64,000 bases of DNA, taken from contig MCGE01000017.1 in NCBI GenBank assembly GCA_002105175.1, positions 124,001 to 188,000 of the forward strand. The letters are read 5' to 3'. Below the pieces are notes generated by a model. That model searched no databases. It was not told the origin of the DNA and saw only the letters and a program-made list of their open reading frames with translations. Every line of letters begins with the position of its first letter. Positions within the stretch are counted from its first letter, which is position 1. Positions 34,603-46,252 of the stretch are shown here, piece by piece. A program made the translations under genes and the position numbers. The DNA is from Absidia repens (lineage: Eukaryota > Mucoromycota > Mucoromycetes > Mucorales > Cunninghamellaceae).

Positions 34603-35883
34603 TCAGCCAGGAATCGAAGAGTCATTAGGAGCCATGGTGGTTCCAGGAGTTCGTTGATCAAGAGATGAACGTGCTAACGCCTCACTGTTATTTGTATTGG
34701 GTAACAAAGATGATGAATCAGACATGTGCTGCTGTTGCTGATTTTGTTGATTTTGTTGATCTTGCACTGATCTTCTGATCGCTTCCATAAACATCCAGTC
34801 ATCAAAACTTGGTGATTGCATGGTGGTATCGGTAGCATAGTAGCGGCGTAAAGGTAGAGAAGAGTCCATATTGGCCATTGCGGTAGAAGTGATCGGAAAT
34901 GCTTGATCATCAAACCCTGGCCGAATATGATCTAGTGTCACAAAATGGTTAGAAGCAACGTACTACTTGTTCACCTGACTTTCTCTCCCCATTCCTTACC
35001 GATCAGAACTATCATAGAAGGTTTTTGCTTTGCTAGCGATCGTCTTGTATGACTGTTCGTTTGTTGTAAGGTCAAAGGTGATGAAGACAATGTCTTTGCA
35101 TTGGCATTGGGTGGTGGCGATGTTTCATGACAAGGTACAGATCGGCTGATGACATTTTTCATAAATACATGATGGCAGGAAGGTGTGGGAGAAAAAATGG
35201 CAGAGTATCTCTATTGTTATTAAATCATAAAATAAAGACAAGTCAATGGTTAATATATTCTGCGTCAGTTCGTTTCTTTGTTGGTGTTTTTTACTTGTGC
35301 ATTGGTGACGGAAGAAGGAAGATGGTAAATAATTCCAAAATTGGGTTGCACACAAAAGGGGCAGCAAGCAGGTAAATGAGGATCAGTTCGCTTCATCTGT
35401 ACAAAGCATTCAGTACACAAGGGCTGGTCGCAACATTTTGAAAAATTGATATTTGATGGATAATACTAATAGCGAAATCAATTTGAATGAGAAAATACGG
35501 TAATAAGTTGTTCAATACAGCATTATATTCTATAATTACCAAAAACAAATGGGGCATTCTACAGCGTTCGCATACAAGAGCGACTTATTGTTTGTATTTT
35601 GTTTGGTGGTGGGCGCTGATGACGATGGCTCATTTACAGGCGTTTTTTCTGATGGTGTGTCGATTTGATCCAAGCCTTGACAAGAAAATGTCAAAAAAAA
35701 ACAATCTAATTGTACATATTACTAAAGAATCTTACCTTTGTAGAAAGGTGCTAGTTTTCTTGAGGTGATGAGTTTCCGTACCACTTTTTTATCGTAGTCT
35801 TGCACAACATTGGAATAAAGGCCATTGGTGTTCGAATATCCGTCGTCGACCATCTTGTCTTCTTTGGAAGTAGTGGAGCCCAT
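34603..35883 (-). CDS. SIP5: SIP5-family RING-like zinc-finger protein (apparent one-base deletion)
   Basis: Homologue of yeast Sip5, a RING/U-box-like zinc-finger protein first found through Snf1 kinase. Exons: 35883-35736, 35675-35540, 35465-35295, 35210-35000, 34931-34603. The N-terminus MGSTTSKED precedes the conserved [20 protein letters not shown]. The zinc finger reads ECPICF at the end of exon 2 and [21 protein letters not shown]...[14 protein letters not shown] in exon 3. The C-terminus has the family HIRPGFDDQ motif and [13 protein letters not shown]. The joined length is 995 nt, one short of a multiple of three. The frame breaks exactly at the exon 2-3 junction, where relatives read CPICF-L/W-YYP. 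A T5 run before the donor (A5, 35541-35545) is the likely site of a missing base. With it the protein would be about 331 aa. Real frameshift or sequencing error cannot be told apart here. Confidence 0.82.
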
Positions 35884-36159
35884 TATCACACCAGTTATGA
35901 ATATATATTACAAAGATATAGAATACAAGTAAATAAGTATAGAAGGAAGAAGAAAAGTAAAAAAAAACTAGGTGAGAAATAAATAGGGCGAAAAGTCAGA
36001 TGGGTTGGCGGCATTTCAAAAACCCCACTTTTGCAAATCCTTTTTGACACGCATTTATATTTTCGGTTCAGCAAATCAATGTGAAACGCTTCTTTTTCTG
36101 CTATTTTTTCCTTTTCCCTTTTATTACACATTCTTTCTTTTTTTTTTTTTAATACATAT

Positions 36160-36168
36160 ATGAAATGA
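36160..36168 (+). promoter_or_regulatory. Minimal upstream ORF overlapping the FkbM start
   Basis: ATGAAATGA is a two-codon upstream ORF (Met-Lys-stop) whose TGA overlaps the main ATG at 36165-36167. This is a stop/start overlap suited to scanning past or reinitiation control. Confidence 0.5.
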
Positions 36169-38300
36169 AGCTATGGTTTTGTACAAAAACATGGCTGTTA
36201 GCCTTGGTGATGACCTTCTTTATTGGAAACCTTGTCTTTTGGTCTTATCATCCCCGTCCTTCTTGTGAACAACTGGGTACTTGTCAATCGGTAAGAATCA
36301 TCATCATCTAAAAAAGAAATCTCAAACTAGTTTCTTTACTAATTGTCACATCGTATTGAAAAAAACATAGCAAGGAGAATATGAAGACTTTGACCACTAT
36401 CCTGGCCATAATCAACAAGATTTACCTCCTCCACCCCCTCCACATGAACCTCCAGTTGTTGACAAACGACCCCCTCCTGCTCAAGCCGAAAAACCTCATC
36501 CTCATGCTGATTTGATTGCCCACGCTCAAGCAGAAGCTAACCTTCAGACTGTGCAATTCCCTGCCATGGAAGATTCTCCCAAACAACCAGACACTTATTT
36601 GCCTGGTAAGTAACATGAAAGAAAAAAAAGAAAAGCAGGAAGAGAAGGTTTCATCATCTTACTGGTTTGAATTTGGTGTGTTAGATACCCATTCTGATTT
36701 ATCTATTGACCTTAACATCGTGGCTCCAACTGCTGACAAGACAACCCTTCGCTTCAACAATGATCAAAAAGCTATCTCTTTCACAAAGGATGCACAATCA
36801 TGGCAACTCGGTGTGGTAAGTGAACTGGGTGTATTATTTATTAGTGGAAAAAGGAAGGAGAGAGGGGGGCAAAATCATCGGCTTTTGAACATTTGGGTTA
36901 TTAAAAACCAGTCCTATTATTCTTTAATTATTTATTTATAGATCAACAGTAAACCTGATGTATTTATTGCTTCTGATGGTCACTTTGGTTCTATTGTCAA
37001 CCATTACAACCGTGAACATCGTATCTACAGTTTGATGAAATGGATTCTTCGCGTACATCGACGAGACCCCAAGCGATCAACTCCTTTGGTGATGGTGGAT
37101 GCTGGTAAGACAAAAAAAAAAGTCAGCTCGGGTGTTCTAGATTTATTTGGTTTTAATTTACTCTCTCTTTTCATCTTCGTTCCCCCTGGAATTTCTTAGG
37201 CTCAAACCACGGTTTATTCTCCATGGTTGCAGGTGCCAGTGGAGCTCATGCTATTGCTTTTGAACCTCAAACCCATCTACGAAGTAAGTCACTCTTTTTT
37301 TTTTTTAGTTTGGTTTACGGAAAAAAGGATCGACACTAAAGTTATTTTTATTTATTTGGTGCACTTTCCATTTTTAGGTGTGATCAATTTTGGGATTCGA
37401 GCCAATCAAATTTCCGACCGGGTACGGGTTCTCCCATTCGCTGTTTTGGACGGATATCGTGAATTACATATGAGTGGGTTTGAAGTAGATGATGGTGGTA
37501 TTGGCTCTTTGGATTACAACAATGCAAACTCAGCTATCAACACCCAAACGATCCGTATCGACGCCATCCCCAGCTATGATCTTCTTTACACTTACAACCA
37601 AGGTCGCCCTGCGCAAAAGACATTGATGTATCCCGAAGAACTTGGTGCTGAATATGCAGCTGCGCTGAAAAAGGGGTTAGCAGATGAAAAACAAGGACTC
37701 AAGACAGACAAAGTGATGCCTGAGCATATTAGCTTCCGTGAACCTATCCAGTTTTTGAAGATTGATGTCGAGGGTTTTGAATTGCATGCGTTGGAATCTA
37801 CTCAAAAGTTATTTGAAGCCAAATTGGTGGAAAACGTTGTCTTGGAATTCGGCCCTCCTAACCGTTGGGATGTCACGTTTGAAGAAGGTTTGGATATTGC
37901 TGAGAAACGAAAACGTTCCACTGCTCAATGCAAACGTGTGTTACGTCAAATGATCGATGAATATGGCTTTGATATCTATATCCTTCCTTCGCTCGGCTGG
38001 GCCAACACGGTGAACTTCATGGCCAAGAATGGTGCTGACTTCAGCAATGGCAACGATTCTGGAAACAAGATTGTCCATCGTTTGAAATCCTATGACTTTG
38101 ATAGCAAGGCTATGGAACATGATGAATTTGAAGAAGAAATGAAAGCCAAGGCCAACTTGATTACTGAATATGTGCCCTTGCCCTCGAAATTGATGGAACA
38201 ATACATGGATGAATTGGAAAGTATTGGAGAAGTTTATCTATGGTGCGTCAGACGCGATAGTCCTTTGACTAAGGTGATCCTTGCTCAAGGTACTTTGTAG
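36165..38300 (+). CDS. FkbM-family methyltransferase, type II membrane protein
   Basis: Predicted SAM-dependent methyltransferase of the FkbM group, anchored by an N-terminal membrane helix, so probably Golgi/ER-lumenal. Exons: 36165-36290, 36371-36605, 36685-36815, 36942-37104, 37200-37283, 37378-38300; 1662 nt, 553 aa. Residues 5-27 (WFCTKTWLLALVMTFFIGNLVFW) form the signal anchor; a Pro/His-rich stem follows. The SAM-binding core is LVMVDAGSNHGLFSMVAGASGAHAIAFEPQ (motif I and the acidic end of beta-2). FkbM hallmarks follow: VINFGIRANQISDRVRVLPFAVLDG and FLKIDVEGFELHALEST. The substrate is unknown; family members O-methylate small molecules or sugars. The SIP5 gene is divergent, its start only 281 bp away, so they probably share a promoter. 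A two-codon upstream ORF overlaps the start. Confidence 0.87.
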
Positions 38301-38603
38301 ATTTTTATTTAGTGTAGTTATTAGTTTGTTTGTTATTCTTTTACACCAAAAACTAAAATAAAATAAAAAAAAACCATTCAAAACTAGACGTCATTTTTAT
38401 ATCGATAATGTGTTTGTAGAAAGGAGGAAGAGGGTCGGGTTTACGGTGAGGAGGGAAAAAAAGGGGTGGTTTGGGAAACTTCATTTGATTTGGCCCGAGA
38501 ATGAGTTTGAAAAAAAGGAGGTTTTTTTTTTAAAAAAAAAAGTTTAAATCGAATTCTAAACTTCTTTGTTCTTTTTTTGATATCTTTTTTAATATTATTT
38601 CAC
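38301..38603. other. Intergenic region FkbM to SR kinase
   Basis: About 300 bp with AATAAAATAAAAA at 38357-38370 as the likely polyadenylation signal of the methyltransferase gene, then purine-rich sequence and a T9A10 block at 38522-38541 ahead of the kinase start. Confidence 0.5.
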
Positions 38604-40465
38604 ATGCATAGCTTATATGTATATTCTACACCAGCAAACAGCACTCACACATCACCAATATCGCTTAGCAACAAATACAGTGATAACGATCATCATCAAG
38701 GTCTTCTAAGCCCGGGTGACTCTACGGTAGGCGCCCTGTCTGATGAAGAAGATATCAATGATTACAAACAAGGCGGTTATCATGTCGTTCAGGTCGGTGA
38801 CAGCTTTTATAATGGCCGGTATATTATTGATTCCAAGATGGGTTGGGGGTACTTCTCTACGGTATGGCTAGCCAAAGACACTCTGTAAGTAAAAAGGCAA
38901 TGGTATGAAACATACCTAAATGACTAATTTCAATTTTATTGATGCTGATGGTGGTTTTAGGGCGAATCAGTATGTGGCTCTCAAGATAGTGAAATCGGAT
39001 CCCCACTTCTGTAAAAGCGCTTTGGAAGAAATAGAATTATTGGAACAAGCACAAGCCCAGGCACAAGCGACTTCTTCATCTTCCTCAGTACCAATTAGCA
39101 CCGATGATAACACTGACAGCAAGAATAGAAATAAAGGACATCAGCATGTTGCCCAGCTATTGCACCATTTTTGGCATGATGCAAGTCTTGATACACCTGG
39201 TGGTGGGAAGCACGTGTGCATGGTTTTTGAAGTCTTGGGGGAAAACCTTCTTTCGGTGATGAAACGCTTCAACTACCGAGGCCTTCCTGTGAACATGGTG
39301 AAAAGGATCACTCGACAAATCTTGGATGGCTTGTCCTTTTTACATAACGCCTGTGGAATTGTACATACTGATATCAAACCTGAAAATATCCTTATCTGGA
39401 TCCCGGAGGTAGAATCATATTTGGAAAATCAGCGTGGGGAATCAAACAACTTTAATCAACGACGACAGTCTTCTTCTTTTACATCATTGGACTTGACTAA
39501 CAATATCACCTTGATGGCCCCATCGAATTCTGGTAACAATCAAATGCGGCGGAAAGTGAAGCGGCAGCAAAAACGAACAGAGGATCCTCCAGTATCTGGG
39601 AAACAAACGTAGGTTTTCGTTGATCAAATAGATCGATTATGTCATGCATGACTTTTTATACTGATGATATACCTCTTTTATAGTGGTGGAAACAAACGAT
39701 TAGACGAGCAATTGCAATCAACTTTCTCAGAGCTCTTCCTTAATGTACCCCAACAACGAACAGAAGAAGTCTCGTCATCACCACCTATGATTATTCGATC
39801 TGAAGCTTTGGATTGCACTACGATGATGAACACTGATGAACAGGAGGATTCTTGGCATGATAAGATTACTGTCAAGATTGTGGATTTGGGGAATGCATGT
39901 CGGGTAGATGGAAAATTTAAACATGTGATTCAGACTAGGCAATATCGAAGTCCGGAAGTTATTGTCGGTATGGTTTGGAACGATCGGGCGGATATATGGA
40001 GTCTGGGGTGCTTAGTGTATGAACTCTTGACAGGTGACTACTTGTTTGACCCTCGGATAGACTCGAAATATGGAAAAGACGAAGGTAAAATCTCTCGCTT
40101 GAATGAAAAAGGGAGGGGTAGGAGGGAGAAACACATTAATGACTATGTATTAATTTGCTCTTATTTTTGGGGTGAACTCCACTAATAGATCATCTGGCCA
40201 AAATAATTGAACTGATGCGTGTGCTTCCACGGAGTCTTACATTTGGCGGTGACTACTCGAGGGAATTCTTCAACAACAAAGGTGAACTTCGACATACCAA
40301 GGCGCTGCGGCATCGCCGTTTAAGGATGTATTACATGATACCTATTTTATGCCACCGGAACAGGCGGATAGTATTAGTGAATTCCTCTCTCTCATGTTGG
40401 AAGTGGATATGGCAAAGCGTGCGAGTGCAAATAATTTGTTGGATCACTCTTGGCTTACTTTATAG
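38604..40465 (+). CDS. SR-protein-specific kinase, SRPK/Sky1/Dsk1 family (apparent one-base deletion)
   Basis: Predicted kinase for Arg-Ser-rich splicing factors. Exons: 38604-38884, 38961-39608, 39684-40084, 40189-40465. The N-terminus contains EDINDYKQGGYHVVQVGDSF, the SRPK entry motif, then GRYIIDSKMGWGYFSTVWLAKD, YVALKIVKSDPHF, VFEVLGENLLSVMK, CGIVHTDIKPENIL, the divided kinase insert (RRKVKRQQKRTEDPP), KIVDLGNACRVDGKFKHVIQTRQYRSPEVI and ADIWSLGCLVYELLTGDYLFDP. Near 40310-40320 the reading frame jumps. Up to KGELRHTKALRHR it is one frame; the expected tail FKDVLHDTYFMPPEQADS...ANNLLDHSWLTL to the stop at 40463 is in the next. The joined length is 1607 nt, one short of a multiple of three (about 535 aa if restored). 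As written the protein ends in unrelated sequence at 40481 and lacks the last C-lobe helices. The start at 38604 (MHSLYVYS) is plausible but not certain. Confidence 0.83.
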
Positions 40466-40932
40466 TTATTATTACGGTTGATAGCTTTAGAATAGTTAGA
40501 TTCTTGTTCCTTTTGTATAGTACCCGTTTTATTTTATATTATTATTATCATTTGAAAAGGGCCTCCCTTTAGTATATAGTTTTTTGTAATTTTACTCACA
40601 GTTACCACCAAAATAAAACAAGGCAGTTTACTGATCTTCGTCCTTCTCTATTTCTTCGTTTTGATTATTGCGAAATTGTCTTCTTTATATATGTTTTATA
40701 ATAGTGCCATATTCATTTTGATGAAGAAAAAAAAATTCATGTGCCTCCCATGGCATATAGGATAATTTGGTATCCGCCCACTTCATTTATGATCTGCCGA
40801 GTTTGGCCAGCACACAGATGACGGTGTTTTAATTCCCCGATCTTATGACTGTCCATTCTATATCAAAATGAAAAATTGGGGATATTTTTTATATTTCTCT
40901 TCCTATTCTCTTAAACGTTTTTATATCTTGAT
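40466..40932. other. Intergenic region SR kinase to Ser/Tyr/Arg-rich gene
   Basis: 467 bp of AT-rich flank with no recognised feature apart from AATAAAA near 40612, likely the kinase polyadenylation signal. Confidence 0.5.
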
Positions 40933-42865
40933 ATGGATCGATACTCAAGAGGTTACGATGAAAGATACCGAGGATATTACGACAGACCACGCTCAGATAC
41001 ATACCGTCCTAGTGAAAACTACCGATCTGATAGGGATTACAACAGAGACGAGCGACCCAGTCGAATGTACCCCAGCAACAGATATTCCTCAAGATCACCC
41101 TCTCGAACACCAGTAGGCGGCGGTAATAGCTCTACAAGTGGCAACATCAACAACAATGGCAATGGTAACGATGGTCGATATGTATATCCTGATTCCAGAG
41201 ATTCAAGAGGTTATTACTCGTCTCGTGGTGGTGCTTCTTCTCCTCGGCCATTGTCCAGGTCTCGCTCTCCTCCTCGACGCTTCTCCTACAACAATTACTA
41301 CGGTCCGCCCAGCTCGAGAAACTCATATTCTTCTTACTCATCAAGGCGGTCTCCTTCACCTGGTGATTATCGGCGTGATAGTTATGATCAACGGTCTCCT
41401 TATGCAGGTTCTGGTGGCGCTTATTCACACTACTCATCATCAAGCTATTACCATCCTCACCATCCTCATCATCATCGTGGAGGCCCTTACTCTCATCACT
41501 CGCCCTATCGCCGCACATATGGAGGAGGAGGTTCCTCGTATGTTCCATCTGCCCCGCCATCTTCATCTCATCCACCGTCTTCGTCTTCATCATCATCACC
41601 TACATCTTCCTCAGGACCTGGGCAATACCCTATAGCGGATCGTGGCGTTAGAACTTCATTGGATAGTGACGAACCCTTGCCTTACAGAAACAATAGCGGT
41701 AACAACAATGCTTTTATGAATAGACCATCCATTGCTTCATCTTCTGCACCGTCACCTACTTTGACTTCTCCAAGTGCTATATCTTCTGGAGCGCCTCCAA
41801 CTGCACCTTCTCAACAACAGCAGCATCAGCCTGGTTATAATGCACCGCCATCTATTCCTAAACTTGAACAATCAACAACTTCATCTTTGCCATCATCACC
41901 CACACCACCTCCAATAGCGCATCGCCCATCAACGCCAGTAGTGGGACGACCTTCTTTACCATCAGCATCCCTGCAACCACGACCATCTTCATCTACTTCA
42001 TCTTCATCAACATCATCAGTAGTAACAGCGGCAATAGTCTCTGGCACCACAGCAGCGGGAACACCAACCAGCACACGGCCATCCTCGCCGGCACCATTAG
42101 CACCAACATATAGAACACCGTCCATGTCATCATCAACACCCTCTACCTATCAGTCTCTTCCAACAGGTCCTATGGCAGGTTCATCTTCGTCATCGCCAGC
42201 GTTAGTCATGCCTTCGCCCTCATCTACATCTCAAGGAAGTGGCTACTTTTCGTATCATCCGGCACCACCACCTCCACCGTCATCATCATCAACATCAGCG
42301 TCATTGTCATCATCAAGCTATATTCCTCAAGGACCATCAAGGTATATGCATGGATCGCGGCCAAATACGCCATCTACGCATCCTCACTTCAACTCACAAC
42401 AACCTCCAGCACACCACGGCTCCTATAGTCATCACTATCAATCACCTCATCATATGGGTCCTTCGTCATCGACATTACCACCTCTCCGAGAAAGGCCAAT
42501 ATGGGCAGCGGAACAAGAAAAAGAGGCAAGTGAAAAAAAAAGAGGCCAGCCATCCAAGGATAATAAAGAATGCAGTTACTAACATTTTTATTTCATAATA
42601 TGAATAGATGGAGCGGTACCAAAGTGAAGATCGCAAACTAATGGAGGATGAAATCAAATGTTTGGCAGCTGTCAGAAAAGGCCGATTTGACCTGGAATTG
42701 GGGAACTGGGAAACAAGCAAATTGGAACATCAGTTGGATCTGGTACAAAAACAGTGGAAGGAAACAGGGATGGAAGAAATAGTGCAGGCAGAGTTGTCAG
42801 CTCGGCTTCCTGGGGGCCCTCCAATTGGATTAGGTCATCAAAATCAAAAAGTAGTCCATATTTGA
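40933..42865 (+). CDS. Ser/Pro/Tyr/Arg-rich low-complexity protein with a GC-AG intron
   Basis: I do not recognise the family. Two exons, 40933-42525 and 42608-42865, join in frame to 1851 nt, 616 aa. The first 90 residues are Arg/Tyr/Asp-rich (MDRYSRGYDERYRGYYDRPR), then RS-like dipeptides (SSRSPSRTP, RSRSPPRRF), a His/Tyr/Ser-rich section, and over 300 residues of Ser/Pro/Thr. Only the last 100 residues look folded: RERPIWAAEQEKE joined to MERYQSEDRKLMEDEIKCLA and a helical segment ending SARLPGGPPIGLGHQ. The composition suggests an RNA-associated, phase-separating or SR-like protein, which is inference. The intron has a GCAAGT donor and an AATAG acceptor. Without splicing the frame stops after 18 further codons. 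Its neighbour upstream is an SR-protein kinase, though this may be coincidence. Confidence 0.75.
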
Positions 42866-43573
42866 TATTTTACATATATTTACTTTATAGCAATAAAATT
42901 TTTTATCTTTGTCTCAGTATGTTGTTTGTCTGTTTGTAGTATATTGGTAGCAAAGGTTGTTGTAGCAAATGTGACTGTAGCGAATATGAGTAGTGAACAG
43001 TATGATTGAAATGTGTGAATAGAGTGTATGGCTTGACTTGGTGATCGAAGTGCCATGATAAATAGTCTGATGTCCTTCTATCGTCATTACTAATATTATT
43101 AGTGTCTTCTATTATCATATATTGCAAACCAATAAATCTCTTTTTTTTTTTTTTTTTTTTTTGTATTGGTGTATATGATTTCGCAGGATTTTATTATTAT
43201 ATTAGCATTGAATGTATGAATGTATTTCAAGGGTGGTATGTCAATTTCAATATGATGCTATGATACTCAGCTTCATCTCCTACTGGCAATATTACAGCAA
43301 ACAGGCACGTCCATCCTATTTTCACTTTATCCTGATAAGTCACCCCCCGTGACTATATCGACGGCATTCAAAAGCAGAATAATACGATAATGCAATATAC
43401 CCCTAGAATTGATATTCATTCCATATATTCACTAACAATCAACAACATAGAATAAAATAAAAAGATCAACGAATGAAGTTTTATTTGTCATAAAAACCAT
43501 GCCATAAAAACCATCTTTCCTAAAATGTACATATACTAACTACTGATTTGATTAAACTAGAATGAAAGCTAAT
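42866..43573. other. Convergent intergenic region
   Basis: 700 bp between convergent genes. It contains AATAAAA at 42891 and a T22 tract at 43141-43162. No gene, and no clear copy of the repeat family. Confidence 0.5.
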
Positions 43574-44105
43574 CTAATTTTGCACAAAAGCATTCAGCTT
43601 GTTGATATCAGCGGCCTCTTCTTCGACCAAACGAGCACCGGGTCCAGCCTGAAGTTTTAAAGATACAAAAATATTCAGTTATTACTTTACAAACAAATAC
43701 CCTTCTGCTTTATTCTTTTCAGTCTTACCTTTGACCATTTATAAAGTGTAGGGATAGCGGGGACGTCGAATTTGACACGGTAAGGGTGAGAGGTATTTCC
43801 TTTCCATTCATCACGGACACCAACAGGAGCTTCGATCAATACCGCATTGGGTACGTTCAAGAGAGATTTGCGAATCAGAGGATCTAACAACGTGAATAAA
43901 TATATAAAATCAGACACACTAACTCTTTCATATACAGATATCCTGTTCACTTACCAGCAATAACACAGTCGGGACACCAAGACTCGTTCGTTTCATCCAG
44001 TTCGGTGCCAAAAAATACAACAAATACATTGTTTTGTTCGTTTTGTAAAGCCTTTTCAACTTGACTATCAAAGTCTTCAGTGGATACGCGAGTGAATTGG
44101 ACCAT
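43574..44105 (-). CDS. Thioredoxin-like protein, TXNDC17/TRP14 family
   Basis: Small cytosolic thioredoxin-fold oxidoreductase. Exons: 44105-43955, 43883-43729, 43648-43574; 381 nt, 126 aa, the usual size for TXNDC17. The redox motif is WCPDC (in ESWCPDCVIA), the signature that separates this family from ordinary WCGPC thioredoxins. Also seen are VFVVFFGTELDETNESWCPDC, APVGVRDEWKGNTSHPYR and the cis-Pro region DVPAIPTLYKW. Known members reduce small disulfides and persulfides via thioredoxin reductase. The start MVQFTRVSTEDF is the first ATG of the exon. Confidence 0.93.
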
Positions 44106-46252
44106 AATAAAAACAAGGTTCAAATAAGGAGTGGAGAAAAAAGGGAGCGAATAAAATTCCGGGCAGCTTTTTATTGTTTTGCTAGGGCTCTTTTGATTTT
44201 TTAAATACCGCTTCATTTAAATTCCAGAACTTGCCATTATACCACCAATAAGTCATCCGCTTACTAAAAAATGGGCATATATAAACTTGTCATATGAGTC
44301 TATAGGCAAATATTAATACGTCATTTTGGATTTAATCGCGTACAGATGATGGAGAATATGGGGTGTGATACTATGCCAAAAAAAAAAAAAAAAAGAAGAA
44401 ATCTGATAACATCCATGCGAAAAATTATGCCATCGTAGGAATAGACATTTAACGTTGGTATACGCTTTTGGTGAAATTAGAACTCCCCCGCCATTTCGCA
44501 CCCCAGTAGGCAACTGGCATTTGTAACTTTATATTATCCAGTATGCAAAGAAAATGGAAGAGAAAAATAACGAGCTATATCAATACGGTTATGTCTATCC
44601 TAGTCGAGGCTACGCTGGCTGCGGAAATAGGACTGTATTCCGTATAAAGTCCCCTGGAACTGTCAGCCAGTTGCTCGATCTCTGGGCAAGAAGCAAATGG
44701 TATTCTCTATAGCAAGTGGCTACACCTACAGCACAACTTACATCCATTTGTATGATTCTCGAGCATGATTTTGGTTCACTTTGGCAGTAAATGCTTCCAA
44801 GACTGCTAACAACTCCCTCGTGCGGACAGAAAAGTAGATACAGTAAGTGAACTAGAAAGCAGGTCTGGGGTAAAAACGCTCACAAAACAGTTCAACAGAG
44901 ATATTTCTAACTATCATATAGGTCAAAGTATATAACAAGGAGTATATGAACTCAGCGGACACAAACGCCCGGTCTTTAGAGTAGTATATCTTCACAATAA
45001 AATATCATCCACTTACAGTCTTTTATAAATCAATTGTTAAAATTTAGCTTTTAATTTCAGGGGTAGTTTATAATGTCCAAAAAAAAAAAAAAAAAAAAAA
45101 AAAGAGGGCGCTCGAAAATGACTAATTTCCTTGTCTGGACAATAAACACTTGTGCCCGCTAATAATACGTCCCAGGAAGTTGCAAAACTAAAGCAAAATT
45201 TATTTTATTTTTTAAATAGAAGAAATTCTACGTTCTATATTAATGCGAACTATATTGTTGGGTCAAAACTGTAGTTCTAGGCATTTTGATTTTTTTGAAG
45301 AATTTTCAAAAGTAGGAGCAATTAATCAGTTTGTATATCTTTATTCTTTACATTACCAGGGGAAAGGTATTAATCTACATAGTATAGACTTTGTCAAAGA
45401 GTAGTTTCATCAAAATCGGATTAATGGAAATGGTTCAAAGTCGAATTTTATTAGCGGACACATGTGTCCAAAACGGACCTAAATGACCGATCCATGTACT
45501 GCTTGTTAATAAAGAGAACATATTTTATTGAAGTATAGCAGTAGATACTAAAGCTAAAATTGAGGAGCCTAATGTAATGTAACAAGGGGATTTAAAGAAA
45601 GGATAAACTGGAGATAGCATAAGGGAAACTACAAGAATATGGGTAATAGTCAACACTAATCTACAAGGAATAGTTGCCAAACGAATGTAATATACAGCAC
45701 TGTACAAGGCAGACCATATGTGAGAAATACTATAAATTGATGTCTTTTATTGATATATAACAATGGTCAACACAAATCTAAAGGGAGATGGTAAATTAGA
45801 ATCTACTGTAAAACGCAATAGAGAAACTAATGGGACATTTTTTTTTTATTAAAGTGGGTAAAAATATACATATTTTATATAAACTATGGACAAACTACTT
45901 CTAATTGAAGCTCATGGAGGCTCCAGTTAGCCAACTAAAGGTGGTTCAAAATCCTAGATCCAAAATGAACAGGTTTCCCCATGCATCTTGTAATCCCTAA
46001 TCTGGAAACCCTTCTAAACTAGTCTTGACATTAATCTAAGTTCACCACGAACCCACAGAGGTATAATGGTGGAGAAGAAGGAAAAAGCAAGATAAGAAAC
46101 GAAAGAAAGAGAGAGGAAGAAAAAATTGGGAGTAGATGAGAATTCACGTGTGCGGGATTTGCTGCGCTGTTTAAATCGCGGGTGACTTGAAAAATTCTTG
46201 TTACTAGACCCAGACGCATCCCTTCCACTTGTCTTCGTTTTTGCCTTCTCAC
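44106..46252. other. Long intergenic region with repeat copy D
   Basis: 2.1 kb between the divergent TXNDC17-like (minus) and BUD32 (plus) genes. 44106-44800 is AT-rich with A16 at 44378-44393 and no recognised feature. 44820-46240 is a long copy of the dispersed repeat that reaches almost to the BUD32 ATG. It includes a unique-looking segment (44950-45490) with an A23 run, possibly a nested insertion. Confidence 0.5.
44820..46240 (-). repeat. Dispersed repeat family, copy D
   Basis: Blocks in family order from low to high coordinate: GTGAACTAGAAAGCAGG (44845), ACGCTCACAAAACAG (44876), ATTTTATTGAAGTATAGC (45520), AATAGTCAACACTAATCTACAAGG (45651 on), CTTTTATTGATATATAACAATGG (45743), GGCTCCAGTTAGCCAACTAAAGGTGG (45919 on), AACAGGTTTCCCCATGCATC (45968), TCTAAACTAGTCTTGAC (46011), and the head TTCACGTGTGCGGGATTTGC (46143-46162). 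The element is longer than the others because of material between 44950 and 45490. Confidence 0.75.

Noticed and set aside
40282..40465. An extra intron explaining the SR-kinase frame change
   Set aside because: The two conserved frames meet within a few codons, leaving no room for even a minimal intron and no donor/acceptor pair.
41138..41635. Overlapping open frames on both strands within the Ser/Tyr/Arg-rich gene
   Set aside because: Shadow frames of trinucleotide-biased low-complexity coding sequence; the main frame is continuous from the ATG at 40933.
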